A model generated the notes under the pieces. The model was not told the origin of the DNA and did no database searches. It saw nothing but the letters and a program-made list of their open reading frames with translations. Shown here one piece after another: positions 1 through 8,378 of a DNA stretch of 64,000 nucleotides. A program made the translations under genes and the position numbers. Source of the stretch: Planctomycetaceae bacterium. GTDB lineage: Bacteria; Planctomycetota; Planctomycetia; Planctomycetales; Planctomycetaceae. Location of the stretch: the NCBI GenBank assembly GCA_021732785.1, contig JAKFUG010000014.1, positions 124,001 to 188,000 on the forward strand, given 5' to 3'. Within the stretch, counting starts at the first letter, position 1; each line of letters starts with the position of its first letter.

Positions 1-600
1 TCAAAGAACCGGTACATACCAAACTTCCTTGTTTGGGAGGCGGGGAATCGGGCACAAATTGACGAGCAGAGCGGAACGACCGCACGGTACGGCGTTTCGC
101 GGAGTCGGGGATCAACACCAGATACAAACGAATCGGTGTTGAAGAAAGTCGTCGCTATCCAATCCGACGACGGGGCTGCTCGCAACGAGGGGGAGCGCCT
201 TGGTGTCTAACCGGTTTCAACGGTCCGGGAGCCAGGCCAAACTGACCGCGATTTGACTGACTGCGATATGACGGGGCATCGTGCCCGAGAGAGGCTCGCA
301 TCGAAAGCATCCTTTCACTCGTTGCGAATCCGACGTCGACGATCCATCGTCAACGGAATTCGCGAATGCTATCACAACTTCCCAACCGGCGCTCCACGAG
401 TTTTCCGTTTACGAAAAAAATCCGCCAGTTTTTTCTCGGGCGGGAACTGACGCCCTTTTCAGGGAACGAACTCGGGGTCGACGATGTTGAAGCCGGTTTA
501 CCCATGTGGCTATACTCGGAGTCTGTTCAGCCGCTCGTTACTGCCGAAACAATGATCCCTGGTAAGACCGCCAGTTGCTCTGGTTGTCGACCTCTGTCGA
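1..600. other. Intergenic region upstream of citrate synthase, no gene seen
   Basis: I read both strands and found no convincing coding frame. The short open frames between 253 and 623 have arginine/serine-rich translations without family resemblance and overlap one another. A minus-strand frame that would enter at the left edge hits a stop within about 120 nt and has no start. No tRNA-like T-loop or Rho-independent terminator was seen. The region presumably carries the citrate synthase promoter, but I could not pick a confident -35/-10 pair. Confidence 0.5.
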
Positions 601-1767
601 ATGAGACCGTTCATGACCGCTGACGTTGCCGCGATTGAATCTGCCGAGAAAACCGCCGCGCGTGGACTCAAAGGAGTGGTTGCGGCCGACACCACCATTT
701 GCGATGTGGATGGCGATCTCGGCAAATTGATTTATCGCGGCTATAGCATTGATGAGCTTGCCGTCAGCAGTTCCTTTGAAGAAGTCTCGTACCTGTTATT
801 CAAGGGCAACCTTCCCACCCGACCGCAACTGGCGGAATTTAACGACGTGCTCATCGGTCACCGCGAGCTGGAAAAGCCGGTGCTCGATTTCCTGAAGAGT
901 CTGCCCGTCAGTACGCCGACGATGACGGCGCTGCGGTCCGCGGTTTCCGTCTCCGGCGCGTACGACGACACCGCCGAGGACGACAGCCCGGAAGCCAACT
1001 ACACCAAGTCCATCCGCATGACGGCGGAGATGACGACGATTGTCGCCGCGATTCGGCGACTGCGCGATGGTCTCGAACCGATCTCCCCACGATCGGACCT
1101 CAGCCACGCCGCCAACTTCATGTACATGCTGAATGGCACCGTCCCGTCCAAAGACGCGGAACGGGCGATGGACCTGATTCTGATTCTTCACGCCGAGCAC
1201 GGCCTCAATGCCAGCACCTTCGCCGGCCGGGTGATTGCCGCGACGCTGACCGATCTTTACTCGGCCATCACGGGAGCGATTGGTGCCTTGAAGGGACCGC
1301 TCCACGGCGGGGCAAATACGGAAGTGCTCCACACGCTCCAGGAAATCGGCTCGGTCGAAAAAGTCAAACCGTATGTCGAAGCCACACGGGCAAAAAAAGG
1401 CAAGTTCATGGGGTTCGGTCATGCGGTCTACAAAGTCGAAGACCCGCGGGCCAAGCATCTGAAGGAACTCTCGCGGAGGCTCAGCATCGAGACCGGCGAA
1501 CCGAAGTGGTACGACATGTCCATCGCGATGGAAAAGGAAGTCAACGCCGTGATCCATCGCTATTGCAATGTCGATTTCTACTCCGCCAGTCTCCAGCACT
1601 ACATGGGGATTCCCGGCGACCTGTTTACCTGCGTGTTCGCCGCGAGCCGCATTGTCGGGTGGTGTGCCCACGTGCTGGAACAACTCAGCGACAACAAGAT
1701 CATCCGCCCGTCGTCGAATTACATCGGACCGGCAGAACGGTCGTACGTCAGTATCGACAAGCGCTAA
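601..1767 (+). CDS. gltA: Citrate synthase
   Basis: Condenses acetyl-CoA and oxaloacetate to citrate in the TCA cycle (cytosolic). At 388 aa it has the compact length of the bacterial/archaeal dimeric type rather than the longer proteobacterial hexameric form. Visible family motifs are LHAEHGLNAST (around residues 196-206), GPLHGGANTEV (H235), MGFGHAVYK (H274) and NVDFYSASL (D325). The last three supply the expected catalytic His-His-Asp triad. The start is uncertain: an in-frame ATG at 613 gives MTADVAAIE and matches typical N-termini equally well, and neither start has a clear Shine-Dalgarno. The gene stands alone, with a non-coding palindromic repeat starting 3 nt past the stop. A 2-methylcitrate synthase activity cannot be excluded, but no prp genes are nearby. 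Confidence 0.95.
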   Translation: MRPFMTADVAAIESAEKTAARGLKGVVAADTTICDVDGDLGKLIYRGYSIDELAVSSSFEEVSYLLFKGNLPTRPQLAEFNDVLIGHRELEKPVLDFLKSLPVSTPTMTALRSAVSVSGAYDDTAEDDSPEANYTKSIRMTAEMTTIVAAIRRLRDGLEPISPRSDLSHAANFMYMLNGTVPSKDAERAMDLILILHAEHGLNASTFAGRVIAATLTDLYSAITGAIGALKGPLHGGANTEVLHTLQEIGSVEKVKPYVEATRAKKGKFMGFGHAVYKVEDPRAKHLKELSRRLSIETGEPKWYDMSIAMEKEVNAVIHRYCNVDFYSASLQHYMGIPGDLFTCVFAASRIVGWCAHVLEQLSDNKIIRPSSNYIGPAERSYVSIDKR

Positions 1768-1769
1768 TC

Positions 1770-1828
1770 CGCTCGCGCTTTGCAAGATCCCAAAGATCGC
1801 GATCTATTAGTCCTGCAGAGCGCAAGCG
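1770..1828. repeat. Degenerate palindromic repeat after the gltA stop
   Basis: Arms at 1770-1784 (CGCTCGCGCTTTGCA) and 1814-1828 (TGCAGAGCGCAAGCG) are inverted repeats with two mismatches, both tolerable as G-U pairs in RNA. A related element with the same left arm and the same CCCAAAG stretch in the loop lies at 24461-24516, also directly after a stop codon. It could act as a 3' mRNA structure or be a dispersed repeat. There is no U-run typical of a terminator. Confidence 0.6.
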
Positions 1829-1960
1829 TGGGTCGCAACCACTCCGGCCGTAGCGGTCGTGCATGTCCTGGCAGTGCAACTCGATCCGCGATTCGCAAAT
1901 GGTCGATGCTGAACGTGGACCCTGCTTTTCTCGGTGTCCGTCGGCTTCGAGGACCCTGCC

Positions 1961-2833
1961 ATGCGGTTGACCTGGGCGATTGTGACGGTCGTACTCTTGA
2001 GCGGAGCCTCCTCCGCCTGGGCGCTCGATCTCTTTGTCGACAACGCAAATGGTAGCGACGCGTACGATGGATCCGCGCCGACCATCCAGACCACTCTGTC
2101 CGGACCGCTGCGAACCCTGCAACATGCCGCCGAACTTTTGCAGCCCGGCGATGCCATCGTGATCGCCAACACCGGGAAACCTTACTTTGAATCGTTGAAC
2201 TTTGCCGGGCGGCGTTTCAGCGGAGCGGCAACGCAACCGCTGATGATTCGAGGGAATGGGGCACAACTCTGCGGCGTCCGCGTTCTGCCGACGGCGGCCT
2301 GGCGGTTAACGGAATCCAGCCGGTGGCAATTGAATTTCTCCCGCAAAGGTTGGGGCCGGCTCTTTCAAGACGGCAAGGCCTACCCGGAATACCTGCCCGC
2401 CGCGGGCGAAAATCTGCGAGAGGCGCTCCCCGCCGGTTATTGGGGACAACAACAGGGGTTGGTTCACGTCCATCACGCAGCCGGCCGCTTGCCCTCGGAA
2501 AGCGAGTGGACTTACGCGGCGGTGGATATGGGAGTGTCGCTGGTCGATGTCAACTTTGTCGAGATTTCCGACCTGGAAATCTGGGGCTTTCGTGTCGACG
2601 GCATCAATGTCGACAGCCACTCCCGTAACATCGTGCTGAAGAACGTGACCGTGCGTGACAACGGCCGGGCTGGTGTGGCGGTCGGCAGTTCCGCGAAGAT
2701 CGCACTCGTCGGTTGCAAGCTGCAAGACAACGGCCGGTATTCGATGATCATCACCGAAGCCGCCGGTGCCAGCGCCGATGACGCGACCGACTTCGGCGGC
2801 GTGGAACCCACCGTGACTACGATCGCACGATAG
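1961..2833 (+). CDS. Secreted right-handed parallel beta-helix protein
   Basis: 290 aa starting with a clear Sec signal peptide (MRLTWAIVTVVLLSGASSAWA). The ATG at 1961 is chosen because an upstream in-frame GTG would bury that signal behind extra residues. The mature start, LFVDNANGSDAYDGSA..GPLRTLQHAAELLQPGDAIVI, is typical of secreted pectate-lyase-fold proteins of planctomycetes. The rungs ISDLEIWGFRVDGINV / NIVLKNVTVRDNGRAGVAV / IALVGCKLQDNGRY are beta-helix coils. No catalytic residues can be assigned, so a carbohydrate-binding or lyase role is only inferred from the fold. It is shorter than many relatives, with few coils. It converges with the flippase-like gene downstream. Confidence 0.8.
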   Translation: MRLTWAIVTVVLLSGASSAWALDLFVDNANGSDAYDGSAPTIQTTLSGPLRTLQHAAELLQPGDAIVIANTGKPYFESLNFAGRRFSGAATQPLMIRGNGAQLCGVRVLPTAAWRLTESSRWQLNFSRKGWGRLFQDGKAYPEYLPAAGENLREALPAGYWGQQQGLVHVHHAAGRLPSESEWTYAAVDMGVSLVDVNFVEISDLEIWGFRVDGINVDSHSRNIVLKNVTVRDNGRAGVAVGSSAKIALVGCKLQDNGRYSMIITEAAGASADDATDFGGVEPTVTTIAR

Positions 2834-2866
2834 AGCATGCACTCCAGGGATCGGAATGCCTGAACT

Positions 2867-3919
2867 TCAGGCGGGCTTTGCATCGGCAGCGGCGTTGACC
2901 TCACGCAGGGTCATCCCTGAACGCACGAAGTAGACGAAGCCGATCAGCGTCACCGGAATCCATTGTGCCAGATGGTAATAGACCGACGCGGCAAAGACGG
3001 CGGGCTGGTCGTCGACAAAGACTTTCAACACGGTCATGAAGCACAATTGAATCACGCCGAAATATCCCGGCGATGACGGCACCGTGACGCCAAACGCCGT
3101 CACGCCGACGACAAGGCACGACACCGCCCCACTCACGTGGATGCCGAAACTCCACAACGACAAGTGGACCATCGCGGCATTCAACAGCCACTGCGCAAGC
3201 GATGACAGCACGATTCCGGTCAGCAGTTTTGGTTGCTTCAGCGACGCCAATCCCGATGCTCCGGCCTCCAGCGTTTCGGTCAGCTTGCGCCGCAATCCTG
3301 CTGGCAGCAAGGGAACCCATGCGAGGACAGCCTCGAACTGCCGCACAAAGGGTCCGGTCCAGATGACGAACGCGATTGCTCCCATCATGAACACGGCGGC
3401 AATCGCGGCGAACACCATGGCCGTCTTGTGAACCGATGCGTTCAGACCGGGCACGAACAAGAGTCCCCCACCAAGAATGAAGAGCACGGCGATGATGTCG
3501 AATATGCGCTCGAGTATCACGCTCGACAGCGCCGCCAACGGTGTGACACCCTGTTTTCGCGAGAAAACATAAACCCGGATAAAGTCCCCGAGGTGTGCCG
3601 GCAAGACATTGTTGAAGGCAAAACCAATCATCACCGGCGGCAGCAAATCTCGCAGAGAGTGAAAGTCGCCGACAGGTCGCAACAGCAGTCGCCACCGCCA
3701 TGCTTTGAGCAGATAGAACAACGTCAGACACAACCACATGGGCAGTAGTGTGATGTAATTCGCCTCGGCAAACTCCGTTCGGATCTGCTCCAGCCCCTGT
3801 TTATCGCTGAGCATTTCGCGCGCGGAATACCACAGGCAGCCCAGCGAAACGGCAATGCCGAGGGCTAATTGCCAAACGTGGTGCTGCGATTTTTGTGGTC
3901 CCTCCGATGGTGCGGTCAT
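2867..3919 (-). CDS. Flippase-like integral membrane protein (UPF0104 / LPG synthase TM region)
   Basis: 350-aa polytopic membrane protein of the lysylphosphatidylglycerol synthase transmembrane / UPF0104 family. The conserved block FNNVLPAHLGDFIRVYVFSRK followed by ALSSVILERIFD is diagnostic, as is the later VPSSPGYFGVIQ. The aminoacyl-transferase domain of MprF is absent, so a lipid or glycolipid flipping role is likelier than LPG synthesis (inference). The start is set at ATG 3919 because it overlaps the stop of the upstream EVE gene as ATGA, typical of translational coupling. A start at 3961 would add an uncharged-poor 14-residue tail. It converges with the beta-helix gene; a 7-bp palindrome overlaps its stop codon. 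Confidence 0.85.
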   Translation of the reverse strand: MTAPSEGPQKSQHHVWQLALGIAVSLGCLWYSAREMLSDKQGLEQIRTEFAEANYITLLPMWLCLTLFYLLKAWRWRLLLRPVGDFHSLRDLLPPVMIGFAFNNVLPAHLGDFIRVYVFSRKQGVTPLAALSSVILERIFDIIAVLFILGGGLLFVPGLNASVHKTAMVFAAIAAVFMMGAIAFVIWTGPFVRQFEAVLAWVPLLPAGLRRKLTETLEAGASGLASLKQPKLLTGIVLSSLAQWLLNAAMVHLSLWSFGIHVSGAVSCLVVGVTAFGVTVPSSPGYFGVIQLCFMTVLKVFVDDQPAVFAASVYYHLAQWIPVTLIGFVYFVRSGMTLREVNAAADAKPA

Positions 3920-4410
3920 CGGGGGGGCTTTCGTCCGGCGAGACGATGGACCGCCGCCCATTCTTCCGCGGTGACGGGTTGAATCGACAAGCGCATGCCG
4001 CGCTTCATCACCAGCATCCCTGCCGTGACCTCGTCGGCCTCCAGGTGCTCCCGCAACACCGGCGTGGGAAACTTTTCGAGCAACCGGACATTCACCATCA
4101 CCCAGCGCGGGTTATCGCGCGGGCTTTTGGGATCGAAGTAGTTGCTCTTGGGATCGAACTGTGTGGTATCGGGGTATGCCGCCTGCACGACGGTCATGGT
4201 GCCAAACACACCCAGCGGCGGTTCACTGCTGTGGTAGAAGAGCACGCGATCGCCGACTTGCACACCATCTCGCAGATAATTGCGGGCCTGATAATTCCGC
4301 ACCCCATCCCACGGCGCCGTCTGCTCCGGCACTTTGACCAAATCTTCAATACCGAACGCCGACGGTTCGGACTTGAAAAGCCAATAACCCCGCGGCGGTG
4401 ACTTCGGCAT
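3916..4410 (-). CDS. EVE domain-containing protein
   Basis: 164 aa, essentially a single EVE domain (PUA-like fold). Recognised from YWLFKSEPSAFGIEDL near the N-terminus, WDGVRNYQARNYLRD, GDRVLFYHSS and a C-terminal LVMKRGMRLSIQPVTAEEW. EVE proteins bind modified bases in DNA or RNA, and the human homologue is thymocyte nuclear protein 1. The bacterial substrate is not established here. First gene of a two-gene unit with the flippase-like gene (4-nt overlap). No modification or restriction gene sits next to it, so no specific defence role is suggested by context. Confidence 0.9.
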   Translation of the reverse strand: MPKSPPRGYWLFKSEPSAFGIEDLVKVPEQTAPWDGVRNYQARNYLRDGVQVGDRVLFYHSSEPPLGVFGTMTVVQAAYPDTTQFDPKSNYFDPKSPRDNPRWVMVNVRLLEKFPTPVLREHLEADEVTAGMLVMKRGMRLSIQPVTAEEWAAVHRLAGRKPPR

Positions 4411-4601
4411 GGGATCGACTCCTTGCTATAACAGGAAGTGCAGTACAAAGTGAGGAGTGAATCATGAAAAGTGCGGAGTGACAAAAACGAAAAATCTGCA
4501 CCGTGACACCCGCTAAACGGCAAGCGAACGTTGTGCGTCCTTCTCATTCTGCACTTTTCGCGGCTAACTTTGCACTCTCCGATTTCTTGTTGGTCACCAC
4601 G

Positions 4602-4633
4602 AAAAAGGCCACCCTCTTTGTGGGAGGGTGGCC
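4602..4633 (-). terminator. Rho-independent terminator of the mini-cytochrome gene
   Basis: Arms 4607-4616 (GGCCACCCTC) and 4624-4633 (GAGGGTGGCC) form a perfect 10-bp GC-rich stem with a 7-nt loop. On the minus strand the stem is followed by five T residues (4606-4602). It lies 33 nt beyond the stop of the cytochrome gene. Confidence 0.85.
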
Positions 4634-4666
4634 TCGAAATTCAATTCCGGATCGACGGACCACTCG

Positions 4667-5023
4667 TTACGGAGCCTTGCCGGGCAGCTTGCCGTCCTTG
4701 ATCAGTTCGCCGAAGGTCTTGCCGTCGGCGTTCTTTTCAGCTTCCGCCTTTTTCAAGCCTTCGGTGATCTTCGCGGCGTCCATGACGTTCTTTTCGCCGA
4801 GCGCCTTGCCCACGGCCATGCCGTAGTCGTTACGATTGGTCTTCTTGTCGCCGAAGTGGCAGACGTTGCACTTCACCGTGTCGGCCTGGGTGACGAGTGC
4901 CGGGTAGGCTTCCTTGAAACCACCCATGTACTTGGGACGAGCCTGGGCGTCTTGTGCCGTGACAACGAACACGAGGGCCGCCAGGACGGCGCCGCACACC
5001 AACCATGTGCCATTCTTCCGCAT
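4667..5023 (-). CDS. Small secreted monoheme c-type cytochrome-like protein
   Basis: 118 aa with a Sec signal peptide (MRKNGTWLVCGAVLAALVFV, cleavage probably after AQDAQA). There is a single heme-attachment motif CNVCH (residues 52-56), in the context YPALVTQADTVKCNVCHFGDKKTNRNDYG. The C-terminal half is Lys/Glu-rich and ends KDGKLPGKAP. The distal axial ligand is not obvious; the only Met after CNVCH are in YGMAVG and NVMDAA. Likely a periplasmic electron carrier of the short planctomycete type. It is monocistronic with a strong terminator, suggesting separate, possibly high expression. Confidence 0.8.
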   Translation of the reverse strand: MRKNGTWLVCGAVLAALVFVVTAQDAQARPKYMGGFKEAYPALVTQADTVKCNVCHFGDKKTNRNDYGMAVGKALGEKNVMDAAKITEGLKKAEAEKNADGKTFGELIKDGKLPGKAP

Positions 5024-5298
5024 GAACCGTTCCTCTCAAAGTGTGTGACGATGACGGTGCGGTCTCACGGCGGAGGGACTCGCCCTCAGCACCGCCGACC
5101 CCGGTGACGGTCACATTCCAAGCGTGCTAACACCGTCGACAACCGGTAGCATTAGACGTACGAATCCCAAGTCTGTCAACCGATCCCGACTTCAAAGATC
5201 CGCCCCAAGTTGTTGAGAATTCATTCATATCGATTTTAGTGCGAATCATCTTCCATTCGAGAACGCCCCTCCCCCAGCGAACTTGCGGAGACCCGAAC

Positions 5299-6603
5299 GT
5301 GAACCTGCCGTGGAAATCTGTGAAGCAACTGGCGTGCCTGGCGCTCGCTGTTTTTTGCGGTCTGCCAGCGCAAGCCGCCCCACCGAACGTGGTGATCATC
5401 CTCGGCGACGATCAGGCGTGGACCGACTACGGTTTTATGGGCCATCCAACGATCCGAACGCCGCACATCGACCGCCTGGCCAGCCAATCCGCGGCCTTCA
5501 CCCGCGGATATGGCCCGACAAGCTTGTGTCGACCGAGTTTGGCCACTTTGATCACAGGGCGTTATCCACATGAGCACAAAATCAGCGGGAACGATCCACC
5601 GAAGGGCGTCAATCGCACAGAAATGCTGCGGCACATTCGTCAATTGCCCACCATTCCCAAATGGTTGGGAGAGAAGGGTTATCAGAGTTTACAAACCGGC
5701 AAATGGTGGGAAGGAAATTACAAAGAGGGCGGTTTCACCCACGGGATGACGCACGGCGACCCGAGCAAAGGAGGCCGGCATGGCGACTTGGGTCTGAAAA
5801 TCGGCCGCGAGGGTCTCGCACCGATCGCTGAATTTCTGGATCAACACGGTGACAAACCCTTTTTCCTGTGGTACGCCCCGCTGCTGCCGCACTCACCCCA
5901 TAACCCGCCGGAACGATTGCTCGAAAAATACCGCACGGCGGAGCGACCGTTACCGATCGCCAAATACTTCGCGATGTGCGAATGGTGGGACGAAACGGTC
6001 GGCGGAGTTCTGGCACTACTCGATGAACGCAAGCTGGCCGAGAATACGCTCGTGATTTACCTCACTGACAACGGCTGGATTCAACAACCGGACGGCAATG
6101 GTTACGCGCCGAAGAGCAAGCGTTCTCCCTACGACGGGGGCTTGCGCACGCCGATCCTCATCAAATGGCCGGGGCACGTGACACCCGCGCGGTTCGATAC
6201 GCCCGTGAGTTCGCTCGACATCGCCCCGACAATTCTGGCTGCGACCGGAGTGGATCCGAAAGAAAAACTGCCGGGATTCAACTTGCTCGACATCGCCAGG
6301 AACAGCGGCAAGACCAATCGGACGGCGTTGTTCGGCGAAGTGCTCGACCACGATGTTGCGGACATCGACAACCCCGCGGCGACGTTACAGTATCGATGGA
6401 CGCTGTCCGAATCACGGTGGAAGCTGATTCTGCCCAACGCCGCCGGAACGCCGGAACGGCCGACGATTCCCGCGACCCCCGAGTTATACGATGTGCTGGC
6501 CGACCCGCACGAAACGCGTAACCTCGCCACGGAACAACCCGAGCGCGTAGCGGCATTGACGAAACTCATCAACGAGTGGTGGTCGGCGGCAAACTATAAG
6601 TGA
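5299..6603 (+). CDS. Secreted sulfatase (S1/arylsulfatase family) with atypical CxPSL motif
   Basis: 434 aa. GTG start at 5299, preceded 8 nt upstream by GGAG and followed by a signal peptide ending GLPAQA; a longer frame upstream lacks these. Family features: NVVIILGDDQAWTDYG (metal-binding Asp pair at residues 37-38), active-site region TSLCRPSLATLITGRYPHEH with the modifiable Cys at 77, LTDNGW, and a C-terminal ELYDVLADPHETRNLA block. Sulfatases hydrolyse sulfate esters, here probably of algal or host polysaccharides (inference from the phylum). Unusual: the formylglycine motif reads C-R-P-S-L, so the Arg at +4 of the canonical C-x-P-x-R is replaced by Leu. No sulfatase-modifying enzyme is in the window. 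Confidence 0.93.
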   Translation: MNLPWKSVKQLACLALAVFCGLPAQAAPPNVVIILGDDQAWTDYGFMGHPTIRTPHIDRLASQSAAFTRGYGPTSLCRPSLATLITGRYPHEHKISGNDPPKGVNRTEMLRHIRQLPTIPKWLGEKGYQSLQTGKWWEGNYKEGGFTHGMTHGDPSKGGRHGDLGLKIGREGLAPIAEFLDQHGDKPFFLWYAPLLPHSPHNPPERLLEKYRTAERPLPIAKYFAMCEWWDETVGGVLALLDERKLAENTLVIYLTDNGWIQQPDGNGYAPKSKRSPYDGGLRTPILIKWPGHVTPARFDTPVSSLDIAPTILAATGVDPKEKLPGFNLLDIARNSGKTNRTALFGEVLDHDVADIDNPAATLQYRWTLSESRWKLILPNAAGTPERPTIPATPELYDVLADPHETRNLATEQPERVAALTKLINEWWSAANYK

Positions 6604-6631
6604 AGATATTTTGCGATCGTTACGGCACTCT

Positions 6632-6919
6632 TCAGTTCTCCAGGGTGGATGCGATTCCGTCAGTCGTGAACGCCAACTGTTCCGACAATTGTTTCAGGAC
6701 AACGAAATCAACGGCTTCATTGCACCCAGCAGAAATTACGATTGCAGACGGAGATTCGGTTACAGCGAGATGCATCGGCCGGGTATTGATCCAGACATCC
6801 CAACTTCGGCCCTTCCGCGTGCGGATGATTTGCTCAGCCATTTCGGTCAACTTGGAATCGATAGCATCTAGTGTCGAAGGGTAAACATCATTCAAAAGGA
6901 CTTCGCAAGTCGGGCCCAT
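6632..6919 (-). CDS. Small conserved-looking hypothetical protein downstream of lhgO
   Basis: 95 aa, MGPTCEVLLNDVYPSTLDAI... ending GIASTLEN; function unknown. Reasons to accept it: its ATG lies 11 nt after the lhgO stop, GGAG sits 7 nt upstream of the ATG, and the composition is ordinary and soluble (alternating hydrophobic strands such as AIVISAG and amphipathic helix DSKLTEMAEQIIRTR). It may be an alpha/beta protein. An overlapping plus-strand frame at 6600-6884 has no ribosome site and a less protein-like composition. No domain is recognised. Confidence 0.6.
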   Translation of the reverse strand: MGPTCEVLLNDVYPSTLDAIDSKLTEMAEQIIRTRKGRSWDVWINTRPMHLAVTESPSAIVISAGCNEAVDFVVLKQLSEQLAFTTDGIASTLEN

Positions 6920-6930
6920 TTAAGACTCCA

Positions 6931-8130
6931 TCAACTCAACTTTGGCGCGAGCTTGTCGACGACGAGTTGGCCGACGTTCAGCGAAGCCGTTGCGGCTGGG
7001 GATGGTGCGTTGCAGACATTGACGACGAGATCATTCTCGGTGATCAGGAAATCATCGACGAGTTCGCCTTGCGGTGTCAAAGCCTGGGCCCGTACTCCCG
7101 CGGGAGCCGAGACGAGATCGGCTCCGGTGATTTCCGGCACCAATCGTTGCAGCGCGGCGACAAACGCCCCTTTGTTGAGTGACCGCCACATTTCGTAACA
7201 ACCCTGCCGCCAGTGTTTCCACGCCATTCGCAGGAAGCCCGAATACGTCAGCGTCTCCAGCAGGTCGAACAGATTGAAGCTCGTCTTGTAGTAGCCTTCG
7301 CGGGCAAGCGCCAGCACCGCATTGGGACCACACTCCACACCGCCGTGAATCATGCGCGTGAAGTGGACGCCGAGAAACGGAAAGTCCGGGTCGGGCACCG
7401 GGTAAATCAAGCCCTTGCAGAGATGTTGCGCGGAGGGCTTGATCTCAAAATACTCGCCGCGAAAAGGCACAATCTGGGCCGTGGGCGTTTGACCGGACAG
7501 TCGTGTCAAACGGTCGCTGTGGAGCCCGCCGCAGGTAATGACGTACTTCGTTTCGACTTCGCCGCCGGTGCTTTCGATGATCATCCGACCGTTGCGGCGA
7601 TACATCGCGGAGACCTTGGCGTTCAGCAAGACGGTCCCGCCGCGCTCGGCAATCCGTTGCGACAGCCGTTCGCAGACCTGGCGGTAGTCGATGATGCCGG
7701 CTTCGGGAACATGGATGGCCTGCACACCCCGGACATGGGGTTCCAGTTCCTTGAGTCGTGACGCGTCGATCATCTCGCACACCACGCCGTTGGCTTGGCC
7801 GCGCTCGAAGATTTTCTGAAGCTGTGGCAACTCTGAAGAATCGACCGCGACAATCACCTTGCCGCAGAGGTTGAACGGAATTTCCTCCCGCTCGCAGAAC
7901 TCCTGCATGGCGAGTTTACCCTGTCGGCAATTAATCGCGCGGAGCGAACCCGGTTTGTAATAGATGCCGGAGTGAAGTACGCCGGAGTTGTGCCCGGTCT
8001 GATGGTGCGCGACTTCCCGTTCTTTTTCGAGGAGCATCAATTTCGTGCCGGGAAACCGTTCCTGCAGCCGGTACGCGGTTGCCAGCCCGATGATTCCGCC
8101 GCCGACGATGGCAACATCTGTGGTGTGCAT
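6931..8130 (-). CDS. lhgO: L-2-hydroxyglutarate oxidase
   Basis: 399-aa FAD-dependent oxidoreductase of the DAO superfamily that oxidises L-2-hydroxyglutarate to 2-oxoglutarate. The N-terminal dinucleotide-binding motif VAIVGGGIIGLATAYRLQE is followed by the family-specific block HHQTGHNSGVLHSGIYYKPGS (residues about 42-62), and later by CGGLHSDRLTRLSG and FLGVHFTR. The C-terminal GVRAQALTPQGELVDDF and NAPSPAATASLNVG are also typical of LhgO/YgaF. Removes a TCA-cycle side product. Followed 11 nt downstream by the 95-aa hypothetical gene. Upstream lies a pair of REP-like hairpins. Confidence 0.93.
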   Translation of the reverse strand: MHTTDVAIVGGGIIGLATAYRLQERFPGTKLMLLEKEREVAHHQTGHNSGVLHSGIYYKPGSLRAINCRQGKLAMQEFCEREEIPFNLCGKVIVAVDSSELPQLQKIFERGQANGVVCEMIDASRLKELEPHVRGVQAIHVPEAGIIDYRQVCERLSQRIAERGGTVLLNAKVSAMYRRNGRMIIESTGGEVETKYVITCGGLHSDRLTRLSGQTPTAQIVPFRGEYFEIKPSAQHLCKGLIYPVPDPDFPFLGVHFTRMIHGGVECGPNAVLALAREGYYKTSFNLFDLLETLTYSGFLRMAWKHWRQGCYEMWRSLNKGAFVAALQRLVPEITGADLVSAPAGVRAQALTPQGELVDDFLITENDLVVNVCNAPSPAATASLNVGQLVVDKLAPKLS

Positions 8131-8253
8131 GAGTGGATAACGCGCTCGCTCATGAAGGGTTTGACGGTGCCGAATGGTTGTTGCGGGGCAGTATACTTTG
8201 CCCAGACCGCCGAGACCATGCGGCGAGAGTTTCTCTCGACGCCGGGTGATCCG

Positions 8254-8344
8254 TTTGAAGAGTCGGGGCGGGGGCCCCGACCTATCATTTATCTATCAAA
8301 AACCGATCATTCATAGGACGGGGCCCCTGCCCCGTCTCTTCAAA
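8254..8344. repeat. Inverted pair of GAAG-footed REP-like hairpins
   Basis: Two 32-nt units, 8254-8285 and 8313-8344, are inverted relative to each other with 29 of 32 positions identical. Each unit contains its own hairpin, with a 7-bp stem (TCGGGGC/GCCCCGA in one, ACGGGGC/GCCCCGT in the other) and a 4-nt loop. Two of the three differences swap one stem pair from T-A to A-T, so pairing is preserved. Each unit is preceded by GAAG on its own strand. Located between the lhgO start and the dus stop. Confidence 0.85.
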
Positions 8345-8378
8345 CTGTACCACCACCGGGCTTGCAACCCTTGAGCTT

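Noticed and set aside
253-623. Three short frames upstream of gltA
   Set aside because: Mutually overlapping, Arg/Ser-rich, no ribosome sites and no recognisable sequence.
2858-2872. Short palindrome GCCTGAA-C-TTCAGGC at the flippase stop
   Set aside because: Only 7 bp with a one-base centre and no U-run; too weak to call a terminator or a repeat family member.
6600-6884. Plus-strand 94-codon frame after the sulfatase
   Set aside because: No ribosome site, Cys/Ser-rich shadow-like composition; the overlapping minus-strand frame has GGAG at good spacing.
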